Below, piece by piece: positions 50,425-59,022 of a stretch of DNA of 64,000 bases (within the stretch, counting starts at the first letter, position 1; the number at the start of each line of letters is the position of its first letter). Source of the DNA: Paenibacillaceae bacterium. GTDB lineage: Bacteria > Bacillota > Bacilli > Paenibacillales > Paenibacillaceae. The notes under the pieces are model-generated. The model had not been told where the DNA came from and did no database searches. It saw nothing but the letters and a program-made list of their open reading frames with translations. The stretch is from NCBI GenBank assembly GCA_004134985.1, contig REGQ01000058.1:248001-312000 (forward strand). The letters run 5' to 3'. The translations under genes and the position numbers were made by a program.

Positions 50425-50763
50425 TTAGGCGTATGTTGCTTTATTATTTTTCGATAGTATATGTTTTATCATTTCAATGTATTCTCTTTCTTTTGCCTGA
50501 TCCACGGATAAATCTTTAACTAAATTCAGATAAAACTCATAGGAGAATTTTCCTAAATCATCTAATTTAATATGCTCTTCCCTATTATTACAATAAATCT
50601 TCGTCGAAAATCCAGTATTATTTTCATGTAATTCAAATGTTACATCTTCTAAGTTCTTCTGTTCATTTAACACTTCATTAATCATTTGTTCTGTTAAAAA
50701 TGCTGATTTCTTTTTAATTTTATTGAAAAGATAGTCACGTTCAATGAATCTTACTCGCTTCAT
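50425..50763 (-). CDS. hypothetical protein, 112 aa
   Basis: AAGGAG 8 nt before ATG. Starts basic (KRVRFIERDYLFNKIKKK), then acidic helices. No family recognised. Confidence 0.73.
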   Translation of the reverse strand: MKRVRFIERDYLFNKIKKKSAFLTEQMINEVLNEQKNLEDVTFELHENNTGFSTKIYCNNREEHIKLDDLGKFSYEFYLNLVKDLSVDQAKEREYIEMIKHILSKNNKATYA

Positions 50764-50800
50764 TTGTATCTCTCCTTTTTAATAGAATGAAATCTATCTT

Positions 50801-51049
50801 TTAATCTATTTTACTTGTAACCCACCTTAAAAGACGATTAAGCCAGTTTTGCTTTTGTTCTTGCGTCGAAGAAGATTTTCCTTCAATTATGTCAATCATC
50901 ATTTGCAGGGATACACTCTTATCTTTGTTCATGGTAATGTATTTATTATACTTTACAATCCACATGCCATTCTTACAAACAACCCTATGAGAAGTCTTCT
51001 TACTGTTTCTTGAAGGGGAAAATAAATCTGTATAATGATGAAAATTCAA
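50801..51049 (-). CDS. hypothetical protein, 82 aa
   Basis: TTG start with GGAGGG 8 nt. Basic and Ser-rich with a short amphipathic end (WLNRLLRWVTSKID). Follows the next gene by one base. Not recognised. Confidence 0.68.
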   Translation of the reverse strand: MNFHHYTDLFSPSRNSKKTSHRVVCKNGMWIVKYNKYITMNKDKSVSLQMMIDIIEGKSSSTQEQKQNWLNRLLRWVTSKID

Positions 51050-51050
51050 T

Positions 51051-51245
51051 TCAACTTCCCTCCTTTTTATAGTACATATTTAATACTTGCTCACTAATAT
51101 TGTACAGATAGCTGCCTTCAACTGTTTCAAGCGTGTAACATTTGATTTCGCCATCGACATGAACAATTGAATAACGATTCTCTATTGTTGCCGATTTGCC
51201 AGTAAGAGTATTGTACATTTTCGTCTTCAGTTTGTATTTATACAC
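51051..51245 (-). CDS. hypothetical protein, 64 aa
   Basis: GTG start, AAGGAG 7 nt upstream. Beta-rich (YNTLTGKSATIENRYSIVHV). Not recognised. Confidence 0.68.
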   Translation of the reverse strand: MYKYKLKTKMYNTLTGKSATIENRYSIVHVDGEIKCYTLETVEGSYLYNISEQVLNMYYKKEGS

Positions 51246-51327
51246 TTTCTCACTCCTTGCTAATATAAGTTGTAAAAGGCGAATTATCTCAAACCCATTC
51301 TTTTGTTGTATAAATTACAATATCTCA

Positions 51328-51846
51328 CTAAAACCATTCTTTGTTTAATAGTTCATAATACTCTCTATGTATAACACCACACTTTTCTTTAACTTTGATA
51401 GCACCCGATAGGTTAGAAACTTCTTTTACAGTAAACACGTCACCTTTCTTGAATAGATATGCTTTGTCATAATGCCAGGACGAGTCACGAATAATTCGAA
51501 TATTGCTACCTCTTGTCGGATTTTTAGGAAATACTGGTTTATAAACCGCACTATACCTTTTATGAGGAATAAAAATTTCATAATGATTTGGTGCTGCACC
51601 CATATACTTACTATCACTCGTATATACACCACCATTACCAATACGGTCAATTCTTATCAAATCCTCATCTTCTATAAAGTGATGGAATAAGTCTGCTTCA
51701 TTCCAAAAATCATCCATTCCTCTGTGATACGACAATTTATAAAACATTACATAATATCCGACTCGAAGGGAATCCACCTTCACCACCGGTACAGTGTACC
51801 ACTGAGCTAGGAAATTGTCATAAAGTTGAACACGCAAGTCTAACAT
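51328..51846 (-). CDS. hypothetical protein, 172 aa
   Basis: ATG at 51844-51846 (GGGG 9 nt). Beta-rich with several KOW/SH3-like pieces (YLFKKGDVFTVKEVSNLSGA). The N-terminal coding DNA looks like a tRNA D-arm but is part of this protein. Not recognised. Confidence 0.72.
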   Translation of the reverse strand: MLDLRVQLYDNFLAQWYTVPVVKVDSLRVGYYVMFYKLSYHRGMDDFWNEADLFHHFIEDEDLIRIDRIGNGGVYTSDSKYMGAAPNHYEIFIPHKRYSAVYKPVFPKNPTRGSNIRIIRDSSWHYDKAYLFKKGDVFTVKEVSNLSGAIKVKEKCGVIHREYYELLNKEWF

Positions 51847-51879
51847 ACTGGTCAACCCCTACAGTAAGTTTTATTTTCA

Positions 51880-51963
51880 TTAGTCATTTTGATATGAATT
51901 ATTATAATACTTATCACTGTTATAAAGTTCATGGCAACGCTGCAATGTATTTTCAATTTGCAT
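51880..51963 (-). CDS. very small protein, 27 aa
   Basis: MQIENTLQRCHELYNSDKYY begins one base after the previous TAA (TAATATG). Probably translated by coupling, otherwise chance. Confidence 0.4.
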   Translation of the reverse strand: MQIENTLQRCHELYNSDKYYNNSYQND

Positions 51964-51964
51964 A

Positions 51965-52177
51965 TTATTTATTCCGATACTTTTTAATTTTGCATTGGCA
52001 GTCTTCGGATAATTTCTTTTTAAGTTCAATGATCTGTTCTCTAAAATCGCTAATTATTATATCGCGTTCATGTATTTCTTCTAGTAGAATATTAATATCT
52101 TGCCAGGCTTGTCGTGGATCAATATCAACTCGTGCAACATTCTCGAATCTATCCTTAATCACGTCTAATCGTGTCAT
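51965..52177 (-). CDS. coiled-coil protein, 70 aa
   Basis: ATG at 52175-52177, GGGAGG 6 nt. Long helix (LEEIHERDIIISDFREQIIE) ending in a basic KIKKYRNK. Not recognised. Confidence 0.72.
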   Translation of the reverse strand: MTRLDVIKDRFENVARVDIDPRQAWQDINILLEEIHERDIIISDFREQIIELKKKLSEDCQCKIKKYRNK

Positions 52178-52220
52178 TTCCAACCTCCCATTCTTTCGTT
52201 TGAAAGACTTATTTTATTTG

Positions 52221-52388
52221 CTAAGATACGGTCGGAAGGTAGGGGATGGATTCTACATAACCTGAAAATGACGGATACTTGTCTTTGCGCTCTTTGATAT
52301 AATTAAGTGCCTCCGCTTCAGTGTCAAAAACTCCCTCACAGACCAACTCATCACCATAATCACTCGTCAAGACTAAAAACTTTTCCAT
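52221..52388 (-). CDS. hypothetical protein, 55 aa
   Basis: AGGAGG 9 nt before ATG. MEKFLVLTSDYGDELVCEGV followed by DTEAEALNYIKERKDKYP, a fold common to tiny phage proteins that reads like an annotated DUF4288/ferredoxin-like beta-alpha unit. Not certain. Confidence 0.68.
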   Translation of the reverse strand: MEKFLVLTSDYGDELVCEGVFDTEAEALNYIKERKDKYPSFSGYVESIPYLPTVS

Positions 52389-52430
52389 TTTCATCAACCT
52401 CCTGCTTTATAATAAAATACTTCTTTTATA

Positions 52431-52736
52431 CTACAAATTATATTTCACTTTAATTCTATGATCATATTTCTCTAGCTCCACTTTTAAGAACTCAGAATAA
52501 GCTTCTGCAATTTGTCCTGAAGCCCCGTATGATCCACTTAAGCTTATTGAATTCTCGTATCTACGAGATATATCTGCTCCAGTTGACCATCCCCAGGGTT
52601 GTCTATGATTGCCTAGCGAGAATGAAAATTTTTTGGGTAAGTTTTCAACTATTTGATCAATCTCGGTATCCTTGATTTCTTTATTTGATGAAAAATAAAT
52701 ACTCCATCCCACAGCAATCTCTCCGATCCTCATCAT
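52431..52736 (-). CDS. hypothetical protein, 101 aa
   Basis: Start follows the upstream TAA directly (TAAATGATG). Begins MRIGEIAVGWSIYFSSNKEI and contains HRQPWGWSTG. Reads like a ferredoxin-like domain. Not recognised. Confidence 0.68.
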   Translation of the reverse strand: MMRIGEIAVGWSIYFSSNKEIKDTEIDQIVENLPKKFSFSLGNHRQPWGWSTGADISRRYENSISLSGSYGASGQIAEAYSEFLKVELEKYDHRIKVKYNL

Positions 52737-52886
52737 TTATTGATTTTCAAATAATAACTCCTTCGCCTGTTCAATAAACATAATGGCGTTTTTTATGTAG
52801 TGCTCTCTATTGTCATTGTAATCTCCAGATCTCAAAGCGTATTCAAGCTCATCAATTGCTACGTCTAACTTATGCTTTATTGTCAT
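52737..52886 (-). CDS. helical protein, 49 aa
   Basis: AAAGG lies 14 nt before the ATG. Sequence (IDELEYALRSGDYNDNREHY) is a two-helix protein typical of phages. Its stop abuts the next start. Confidence 0.6.
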   Translation of the reverse strand: MTIKHKLDVAIDELEYALRSGDYNDNREHYIKNAIMFIEQAKELLFENQ

Positions 52887-52908
52887 CTTATATATGTCAT
52901 CCTTTCAT

Positions 52909-53163
52909 TCAGACCACTCTTATTTTGTGCTTTGTAATTGTTTTATCATCTAGATGCCAACCAACAGAACCATGCTCACTACCAAAAAACAGCATAAGTT
53001 TATACTCCATTGAAAATCCGACAAATGCATATCTTGATGTGCAGCCATTTAATCGAACTTTGTCTGCTGTCTTTAGTGCTATTCCATTTATGTCTTTTAG
53101 ACCAGTTTTCAATCCTTTGGGAATCCATTTATCAGAAATAGTGCAGCCTTTACCTACATCCAT
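52909..53163 (-). CDS. hypothetical protein, 84 aa
   Basis: ATG at 53161-53163, GGAGG 9 nt. MDVGKGCTISDKWIPKGLKT, beta-rich, ends ITKHKIRVV. Not recognised. Confidence 0.7.
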   Translation of the reverse strand: MDVGKGCTISDKWIPKGLKTGLKDINGIALKTADKVRLNGCTSRYAFVGFSMEYKLMLFFGSEHGSVGWHLDDKTITKHKIRVV

Positions 53164-53232
53164 GTGCCTTGTCCTCCATTTAACTACCAATGAATAGAAT
53201 CCTTTTATCAAGACTTCTAAATCTTATCATTG

Positions 53233-53571
53233 TTATCTGAAATTCATCTTCTTGCTCATAAACTCACCGAACATGTTTCTCATCGTATCCCAATCAACAT
53301 CACCATGCTTGCTTACAACCCATAAAGCGCCCCACACCATTGCGGCTTGAATTTCTGTAGGTTTATCTTTTCCGTTTCCTGTATAAAGCCAATCTTCTAG
53401 ACTAAAATAAGCGCTTAGAGTGGTGCCCCGTTTTTCCAGTTTGTCCTCACAGTCAGCCAGTGTTTTAAACAGCATTCTTACAGTTTCTTCGTGTGATAAG
53501 TTTGCAAAACCTTTACCGTCAACAAACTCAATAATGTCTGTGTTCCCTATTCTTCTAGTAATCCTATTCAC
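53233..53571 (-). CDS. hypothetical protein, 112 aa
   Basis: GTG at 53569-53571 with GGAGG 8 nt. Helical, with HEETVRMLFKTLADCEDKLE and QAAMVWGALWVVSKHGDVDW, perhaps a small DNA-associated domain. Its promoter carries the shared operator (53611-53639), so it is part of a regulon with the HTH operon and the DUF262 gene. Confidence 0.73.
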   Translation of the reverse strand: MNRITRRIGNTDIIEFVDGKGFANLSHEETVRMLFKTLADCEDKLEKRGTTLSAYFSLEDWLYTGNGKDKPTEIQAAMVWGALWVVSKHGDVDWDTMRNMFGEFMSKKMNFR

Positions 53572-53610
53572 AAATAATACCTCCAATCAGAAATTGTTTC
53601 CTTTAATTAG

Positions 53611-53639
53611 AATATACCAGTTTATATATGTAAAGTCAA
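53611..53639 (-). promoter_or_regulatory. promoter with palindromic operator, site 2
   Basis: TTGACT-17 nt-TATATT. The spacer holds TTTATATATGTAAA (53621-53634, plus strand), identical to site 1 and in the same position relative to the promoter. Confidence 0.78.
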
Positions 53640-53737
53640 CAATTTTATTATTTTTATTTTTTAAATAAATAGGCTATGTATATCTATATTTTTACACGGC
53701 AATAATGATCGTAAATTAAAGCAATGAGGTGAATCAT

Positions 53738-54193
53738 TTGAGCAAAAAAAGAGATGACTCCTGGTTAGAAAGTGATGATAAGTTGTTAATAAAGACTGTT
53801 CTCAAGCATATTACAAATGGAAGCACTCAATTATGTGCTTTCGAGGAGGCCAGTCAAAAATTAAATCGAACTACAGCAGCTTGTGGATTTAGATGGAATA
53901 GCAATTTAAGAAAAAATAACAAGGAAAAGATATCATTAGCTAAAAAAGAACGTTTCAAGCATAAAAATAGCGAAACGGAATTGGCTGAGACCCCATCTAC
54001 TCTTCTGAATAAACTGGCGCAATATATTGCTGATATTGAATCTGTTATCGCGATTCAGAAAGAGGAAATTGATAAGCTCAATAAAGAATTGGCATTGCAG
54101 CAACCTAGCACAGTAGCAAGCGAAGATTTCCATTCACTCCTGGAAATACTATCTAAAGCAAGAGAAATCGGATATCTTGAGAAAGCATATTAA
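53738..54193 (+). CDS. RsfA-like Myb/SANT regulator, 151 aa
   Basis: SWLESDDKLLIKTVLKHI, then GSTQLCAFEEASQKLNRTTAACGFRWN, is the RsfA-family DNA-binding domain (prespore regulator of Bacillus). The second half is a coiled coil (VIAIQKEEIDKLNKELAL). In the host RsfA tunes sigma-F gene expression in the forespore. A phage copy may use or alter sporulation. TTG start with AGGTG 6 nt. One of only three plus-strand genes. Ends at a clear terminator. Confidence 0.85.
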   Translation: MSKKRDDSWLESDDKLLIKTVLKHITNGSTQLCAFEEASQKLNRTTAACGFRWNSNLRKNNKEKISLAKKERFKHKNSETELAETPSTLLNKLAQYIADIESVIAIQKEEIDKLNKELALQQPSTVASEDFHSLLEILSKAREIGYLEKAY

Positions 54194-54198
54194 ACGTA

Positions 54199-54240
54199 AA
54201 AAGAGATTGACTTATTCATTAAGCTCAATCTCTTTTATCA
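54199..54240 (+). terminator. intrinsic terminator
   Basis: AAAGAGATTGA-14 nt-TCAATCTCTTT followed by T-rich sequence, just after the RsfA-like gene. Confidence 0.8.
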
Positions 54241-54286
54241 CTCATCTAAAATGTAAAGTTTATTTATAAAGAATAGTATTTCCATA

Positions 54287-54442
54287 TTATTTAACAGTTA
54301 ATATTTTTAATCTTTTGTATTCGGCCCTACCAGTTTTTTCAGCTTTCTCAATCACTTCGGCTGGATTGTCAAGCCCCCATGATTTTAGATAATCAAACAG
54401 TCTATCCTTGATAAATTGACCCTTACCAACCACTAAAAACAT
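54287..54442 (-). CDS. hypothetical protein, 51 aa
   Basis: AAAGGAGAG 6 nt before ATG. FLVVGKGQFIKDRLFDYLKS, with a basic second half. Follows mazF by 14 bp, so co-expressed. It is a candidate for an unusual antitoxin, though unlike MazE. No other support. Confidence 0.65.
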   Translation of the reverse strand: MFLVVGKGQFIKDRLFDYLKSWGLDNPAEVIEKAEKTGRAEYKRLKILTVK

Positions 54443-54456
54443 ATTAATCTCTCCTT

Positions 54457-54807
54457 TTAATTTAGTTTGCGTCCAACACTTATATCAAGAGCGTCAAATA
54501 CTTTTTCCATGTCTTCTTCAGAGATTTCTGTCTTTTTTTCAATCAAACGATCTTTATCGATCGTTCTTAGTTGTTCAGCTAGCACATAACTATCGTGCTC
54601 TAATTTGTTTTTATCTTTATCCAAAAAAACATGAGTTGGCATTAGTTTTTTTACTTTTGTTGTTAGGCAAGCCACTACAGTAGTAGGGCTAAAACGGTTG
54701 CCGATATCATTTTGAACAATTAATACAGTTCTCAAACCTCCCTGCTCCGAACCAACCACTCCAGACATGTCAGCATACCATACTTCTCTTCTTTTATAGG
54801 TTCTCAT
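54457..54807 (-). CDS. mazF: MazF/PemK-type endoribonuclease, 116 aa
   Basis: REVWYADMSGVVGSEQGGLR, IVQNDIGNRFSPTTVVACLT, PTHVFLDKDKNKLEHDSYVL and AEQLRTIDKDRL follow the MazF/EndoA pattern closely, including the G-x-EQ-GG-xR loop, the T of LTT and the EQ-R near the end. MazF cuts mRNA at short motifs. No MazE-like gene lies upstream, where antitoxins usually sit. The next gene upstream is on the plus strand. Own promoter at 54852-54880. ATG at 54805-54807 with GAGG 9 nt. SPbeta phages are known to interact with host MazF. Confidence 0.9.
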   Translation of the reverse strand: MRTYKRREVWYADMSGVVGSEQGGLRTVLIVQNDIGNRFSPTTVVACLTTKVKKLMPTHVFLDKDKNKLEHDSYVLAEQLRTIDKDRLIEKKTEISEEDMEKVFDALDISVGRKLN

Positions 54808-54851
54808 TTTTATGTACCTCATTTTTATAATTTCTTCTTCTGTTAATATGA

Positions 54852-54880
54852 ATTATACACATTACCTTTCTATCTAGCAA
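54852..54880 (-). promoter_or_regulatory. sigma-A promoter of mazF
   Basis: TTGCTA-17 nt-TATAAT, about 45 nt upstream of the mazF start. Confidence 0.7.
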
Positions 54881-54939
54881 TGGAACAAATGTTCTATTTT
54901 ATTTTAAGTCAATACTCATCTTTGTAACAACAATTAATA

Positions 54940-54968
54940 TTGACATACTGACACTTTTATGATATAGA
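54940..54968 (+). promoter_or_regulatory. strong plus-strand sigma-A promoter
   Basis: TTGACA-17 nt-TATAGA upstream of the gene at 55005. Divergent from the mazF promoter. Confidence 0.78.
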
Positions 54969-55004
54969 AATAATTACAACATTTTAAAGGAGACGATAAT
55001 TAAA

Positions 55005-55523
55005 TTGCTAATATATGAGACCAATTCAACATTTCCCATCAAAAATCCTACGCCTGGTCAAACATACATAACAACACTATTAGCTGTCAATAGTTTTGAT
55101 ATCTGTGCTCATATTAAAGACCCCACTCCTTCAGAGATTAGGGTTTTCAAGGAAAATGATTTATTCTTCAATATTTATTTCGAAAAAGATATTCCTTTCA
55201 TTTCAATTGCCTATTCTAACTCACCTTGGACTTATGATTGTACAATAAACTTAGCAATAGAGAATGTAGAAACCAGGGAAGCATTCTTACAACAAGGTAA
55301 CATAGTTAATTTATTATTAATTGATGCTCAAACAAATTTACTAATAGCAATTAGAACACTCGGGATGTACCAAGACGGCATGAGTGCAATAAAAGAAGCA
55401 TGTAAAAATCAATTAGTAAAAGAAGGCTTCGAAGTAAAAAGGGATGCTGATATCATCTTGAATGTGAATAGTACACAGGATTTAATAAGAAAAAGCCAAA
55501 TTAAATATCGCTTTAGAAAATAA
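55005..55523 (+). CDS. hypothetical protein, 172 aa (plus strand)
   Basis: TTG start, AAGGAG 12 nt upstream. Alpha/beta protein with LLIDAQTNLLIAIRTLGMYQ and a basic C-terminus (LIRKSQIKYRFRK). A lone gene with strong promoter and terminator, a pattern of prophage genes expressed in the lysogen. Not recognised. Confidence 0.75.
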   Translation: MLIYETNSTFPIKNPTPGQTYITTLLAVNSFDICAHIKDPTPSEIRVFKENDLFFNIYFEKDIPFISIAYSNSPWTYDCTINLAIENVETREAFLQQGNIVNLLLIDAQTNLLIAIRTLGMYQDGMSAIKEACKNQLVKEGFEVKRDADIILNVNSTQDLIRKSQIKYRFRK

Positions 55524-55566
55524 AGAATAAGCCTACTCTGATGTTTCGCGAGTAGGCTTATTCTTG
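55523..55566. terminator. bidirectional intrinsic terminator
   Basis: AAGAATAAGCCTACTC-11 nt-GAGTAGGCTTATTCTT, a perfect 16-bp stem between two convergent genes (55005 plus, 55570 minus). Serves both strands, though the T-runs are short. Confidence 0.8.
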
Positions 55567-55569
55567 ACT

Positions 55570-56409
55570 TTATAGTGTAAATTCGACAAACACAGGACTC
55601 CTCAACATATTATTTTTAGTCCAATTCCGTGTTTTCACTTTGATTTTTATCTTCGGTTCTAAATAAATAAAATTATTGTCTTCTTTACATATAAGCTGTT
55701 TGCTAAACAATTTAAAAGCGCGTTTCTGTTCAGGTGATACGCCGAATTCGACAATTCCAGAAGGAGTAAATAAACCGTCCGGATTGGTTGTTGAAGTTAG
55801 CCATCCGAACTTCTTTTTTCTTAATCCACTGATAGTGACATCGGCATATATCCAGTTGATTACTTTTCTCCAACTTTTTCTTCTGGTGTCTGGTATATAA
55901 CTTGAGAACAAATCTTTAATGACAATACCCTCTAGACCAAATCGTTTCACAACCTCAAAATAAGCCGTAGCTGACCCGTTAACAGGTTGTATCAATTTAT
56001 AATGACTTGTTTCTTCAAATGCCTCAGAGAGCAATTTCTTTCGCTCTAAAAGGGATAATGAAGTAACATCAATCCCTCTATACCTAAGAATATCGAAAGC
56101 ACAAAAAACAACAGACACTTTGCTTTTTTTTGATTGAAATCTAGACATTACTGCTTCAAAGTCGGGATGGCCATTTTCATCAGTTACAATCAACTCCCCA
56201 TCCAAGATAGTCCCCTCATCAATTGGAGTATCTAACAATTCAGGAAATTTGGATGTTACATTATTATTGTGTCTTGTATATAATCTTACTTTATCTGTCT
56301 TTGAAACAATGAGCCTTATACCATCAAGCTTAAGTTCTGTTAATGTGTTTGGTGTGTCGCGCACCAAATTATTATCAGCGTAAGTTAATAGCATTGGGGG
56401 AATAAACAC
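55570..56409 (-). CDS. LigB-like ATP-dependent DNA ligase, 279 aa
   Basis: Motif I ELKLDGIRL near residue 27, motif III ILDGELIV, motif IV LEGIVIKD and motif V region KSWRKVINW. Short OB domain after about residue 195. Same size and layout as the SPbeta LigB (YoqV) and LigD-type ligase cores, without extra domains. GTG start with GAGGTG. Present alongside the larger ligase at 5299. Confidence 0.9.
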   Translation of the reverse strand: MFIPPMLLTYADNNLVRDTPNTLTELKLDGIRLIVSKTDKVRLYTRHNNNVTSKFPELLDTPIDEGTILDGELIVTDENGHPDFEAVMSRFQSKKSKVSVVFCAFDILRYRGIDVTSLSLLERKKLLSEAFEETSHYKLIQPVNGSATAYFEVVKRFGLEGIVIKDLFSSYIPDTRRKSWRKVINWIYADVTISGLRKKKFGWLTSTTNPDGLFTPSGIVEFGVSPEQKRAFKLFSKQLICKEDNNFIYLEPKIKIKVKTRNWTKNNMLRSPVFVEFTL

Positions 56410-56473
56410 ATTATCACCTCAATGCTATCTTAAAATAGTTATTTGATTACATCAATATTAATGATATTACCAA

Positions 56474-56908
56474 TTATACCAACATTCTGTTAACTGCATT
56501 GGCAATTGTTTTATTATCAGCCCTCCCTTTTAACAAAGGAATGATTTGTTTCATTATCGGACCTTTGTTTTTATCATCAAAAATCATTTTGGAAACTATT
56601 TCAAACACTTCATCTTCGTTTAACAGAATTGGCAGATAATCTTTAAGTATTTTATTCTCATCAGAAAGTTTCGTAACAAAATCTAAATCTCCGCGAATCT
56701 CATATGCAGCAATAGACTCCTCATTTTGCTTTCTAAGCGTTTGAATTAGTGATATTACTTCTGATTCGTCAATCTCTCTAAATAGCTCTTTCTCGCGCTT
56801 CTGGACACGATCAATAACAAATCTGATAACTACCAGTTTATCCTTTTCCTTGTCTTTCATGGCTTGTTTCATATCAGTTTTTAGTTTCTCTTTAATTGTG
56901 TTTGTCAT
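56474..56908 (-). CDS. YqeY/GatB-domain protein, 144 aa
   Basis: Full-length member: MTNTIKEKLKTDMKQAMKDK, RFVIDRVQKREKELFREIDE and a C-terminal KQIIPLLKGRADNKTIANAV. YqeY resembles the tRNA-binding part of GatB and is found in most Bacillota. Its function is not fixed. GAGGAG 8 nt before ATG. A C-terminal fragment of the same family lies at 394-585. Confidence 0.88.
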   Translation of the reverse strand: MTNTIKEKLKTDMKQAMKDKEKDKLVVIRFVIDRVQKREKELFREIDESEVISLIQTLRKQNEESIAAYEIRGDLDFVTKLSDENKILKDYLPILLNEDEVFEIVSKMIFDDKNKGPIMKQIIPLLKGRADNKTIANAVNRMLV

Positions 56909-56934
56909 TCTTATTACTCCTCTTCTTATTAACA

Positions 56935-57147
56935 TTATTTTTCTATTTCTCTGCTCATTACATAATGCTTTTCATCTTCTTCACACGCTGACACCTCCGA
57001 GCACAGTAACCATCCGTACTGGCCTAGTTCCTCTAAGGCACACATTAAACTACGCCAATTCCTGGTATTGAATTGATTATGAGCATTAATAAAAAATATT
57101 TCTCCATCGTCTCTGATGTGTATTTTAGCATATTCATATTTCTTCAC
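56935..57147 (-). CDS. hypothetical protein, 70 aa
   Basis: GTG start with GGGAG 10 nt. Beta-alpha protein (IFFINAHNQFNTRNWRSLMC) overlapping the previous stop by 4 bp. Not recognised. Confidence 0.7.
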   Translation of the reverse strand: MKKYEYAKIHIRDDGEIFFINAHNQFNTRNWRSLMCALEELGQYGWLLCSEVSACEEDEKHYVMSREIEK

Positions 57148-57819
57148 TTGTTGGTAACTCCCTCTTTCTCATTGACTGTTAATTCTACTGCATACTTTAC
57201 TTGATTAATTCGATCAATACCAACACACGCCATCCAATCATTTTCAATATCCCACCAAAAATCGTTATAGCCTGAACTTGGTTGTGAAAAGATATTTTCT
57301 ATGGTACTTAATGACCATCCCATGTCACACCATTCTTTATAGCCATAAGGAGTTTTTGATACATGATCTATACACGCCAAGGTGTCTTCAACCCGATTCT
57401 TGTTACAAATAGTAAATAATTCTCTTTTCTTTTTGTCTTTTATTCCTGTTCCAACAACCCTATAATTATCCCAGTCTTTGGTAATCCTGTTGATCGACTT
57501 GGGCAGTGCACCCCATTCAAATTCAGCAGACCCCATGTAATCAAATCGAATTAGAGAATCAATATTAACAATATCATTAGTTAATCGAGTATCCTGACCT
57601 TTAAACCTGCCTCGCTGAATGAGCCAAGACTTCATTTTTAGATTTTTTATATTCTTCTTTATTCCAATAATTTTACTAATTCGATTTTCAGTTTTCTCTT
57701 TCCATAATCCATTGAATACATTCCTGTGATAATATTTCCTCTCATCTAAGTTGAAAAACACTTCATTGATTCCGTCAGTGTACCTCTCACCTTTTTTTCA
57801 ATTTTTCAATTGTAGTCAT
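57144..57819 (-). pseudogene. conserved phage gene with DYMGSAEFEWGALPKS motif, frameshifted
   Basis: ATG 57819 opens MTTIEKLKK and then stops. The main frame continues GERYTDGINEVFFNLDERKY to TAA-type stop at 57144 (about 224 codons in all). Removing one A from the A7 run (57792-57798) joins them. The DYMGSAEFEWGALPKSIN segment near the middle is a signature of a widespread phage protein of unknown function. Span is 3n+1. Confidence 0.65.
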
Positions 57820-57920
57820 ATTGGTCATCTCTTTTCTAATTTCTATTTTTTATTACTAGGAAATCGTTGTTTTAAACTATAACAATTTTTAACTGGTCAT
57901 ACTTTAAGACAAAATACCGA

Positions 57921-58985
57921 CTAGTTGGCTTCATTAATATCAAACCATTCTTTTGCAGCTGACAACAAGATATCAGTTCTCTTTTGTACAAAACTCTTTT
58001 TTGTTGTAGACGAATTAGAATACGAAGCATAGCCAGTTGAAGAGTAAGTGTCTACAAAGAAGTTTTTTAAGAAGTCTGTAAATTTAACACTTTCCACATC
58101 AGCAAATTTATGTAAAACATATAGAATTGAAGGTGTTTTCGTTTTTGTTTTCTGAAATATACTTGCTCTAGCCTCTACTTCAAGACTTTCGTAAATGTTA
58201 TTCAAAAAGAGTATTTTACCTTTCACGTTTTCGATTACTTCATCTGAGAACATATTTTCTTTAACCATCTTATCAATAACGCCGCTGCCTAATCCAGTGT
58301 CATTGTTTGTAATAATCAAAGCCATAGCCTGCTGAACTAGGTCTCCATTTGCATCTCTGTTTAAATCATTTTCGTTTAATCCAGCTTGAATTACTGGAGA
58401 AGCTTTCATTTCTGCAAGAGCAGATCTTAAGGGTGCTGCCATTCTGGATTTTCTCCTTTCAGAAGGTTTTAACGACTCACCGTTGTTCCAACGGTAGAAA
58501 AATTCTTGTTTTTGTTCCTCATCGATCTCATATTCTCTGATATGAATCATATGAGACATAATTCTATTTTGAAATGCACAAGGCAAATCTTTAAAATAAT
58601 AGCCATTTACATCAATAAATACAGTCTCACCATTTTCATCAACGCCTTCAATATAAGGCACATTTGTCAGAGGGAATTTATTTTTCACGTAGTCTCTAGC
58701 TGTAGTTAAGCGTTGTTTCCCATCAATCACGTTTCGTATTTTCTTTTTATTTTCTCTCAAGATTTGAACACTGATTTCTCCGATATAAACTTTTTCAATA
58801 ATCGAAATGATTGCCAAGGATTTCTTTTCAAGTTTCCAAACTGAGTTTCGTTGAATCGGATCATTAAAACGAAACACACTCAGTTTCTCCATGAACTCAG
58901 TAACAGAGATGCTAACATTCGTAGCCTCCACACCAAAATCCACCAGTTTCAAGCTTTCATCGGCTTTTACAATTTTCACTTCCAT
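57921..58985 (-). CDS. DUF262 (ParB-like) protein, 354 aa
   Basis: IQRNSVWKLEKKSLAIISII, then IRNVIDGKQRLTTARDYV, is the DUF262 core (D-G-x-Q-R). DUF262 is the N-terminal domain of GmrSD-type restriction and other defence enzymes. No DUF1524 (HNH) part follows. The C-terminal half is helical. It has the operator-bearing promoter at 59023. GAGGAG before ATG. It could be a regulator, an NTP-dependent effector or an anti-phage or anti-rival factor. Confidence 0.85.
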   Translation of the reverse strand: MEVKIVKADESLKLVDFGVEATNVSISVTEFMEKLSVFRFNDPIQRNSVWKLEKKSLAIISIIEKVYIGEISVQILRENKKKIRNVIDGKQRLTTARDYVKNKFPLTNVPYIEGVDENGETVFIDVNGYYFKDLPCAFQNRIMSHMIHIREYEIDEEQKQEFFYRWNNGESLKPSERRKSRMAAPLRSALAEMKASPVIQAGLNENDLNRDANGDLVQQAMALIITNNDTGLGSGVIDKMVKENMFSDEVIENVKGKILFLNNIYESLEVEARASIFQKTKTKTPSILYVLHKFADVESVKFTDFLKNFFVDTYSSTGYASYSNSSTTKKSFVQKRTDILLSAAKEWFDINEAN

Positions 58986-59022
58986 TTATTATCCACTCCT
59001 CTATGTATTCAACTTATAACTA

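Noticed and set aside
51775-51846. tRNA-like D-arm sequence (CTAGCTCAGTGGTACA) on the minus strand
   Set aside because: It lies fully inside the N-terminal coding part of the 172-aa gene. No acceptor or anticodon stem can be formed around it.
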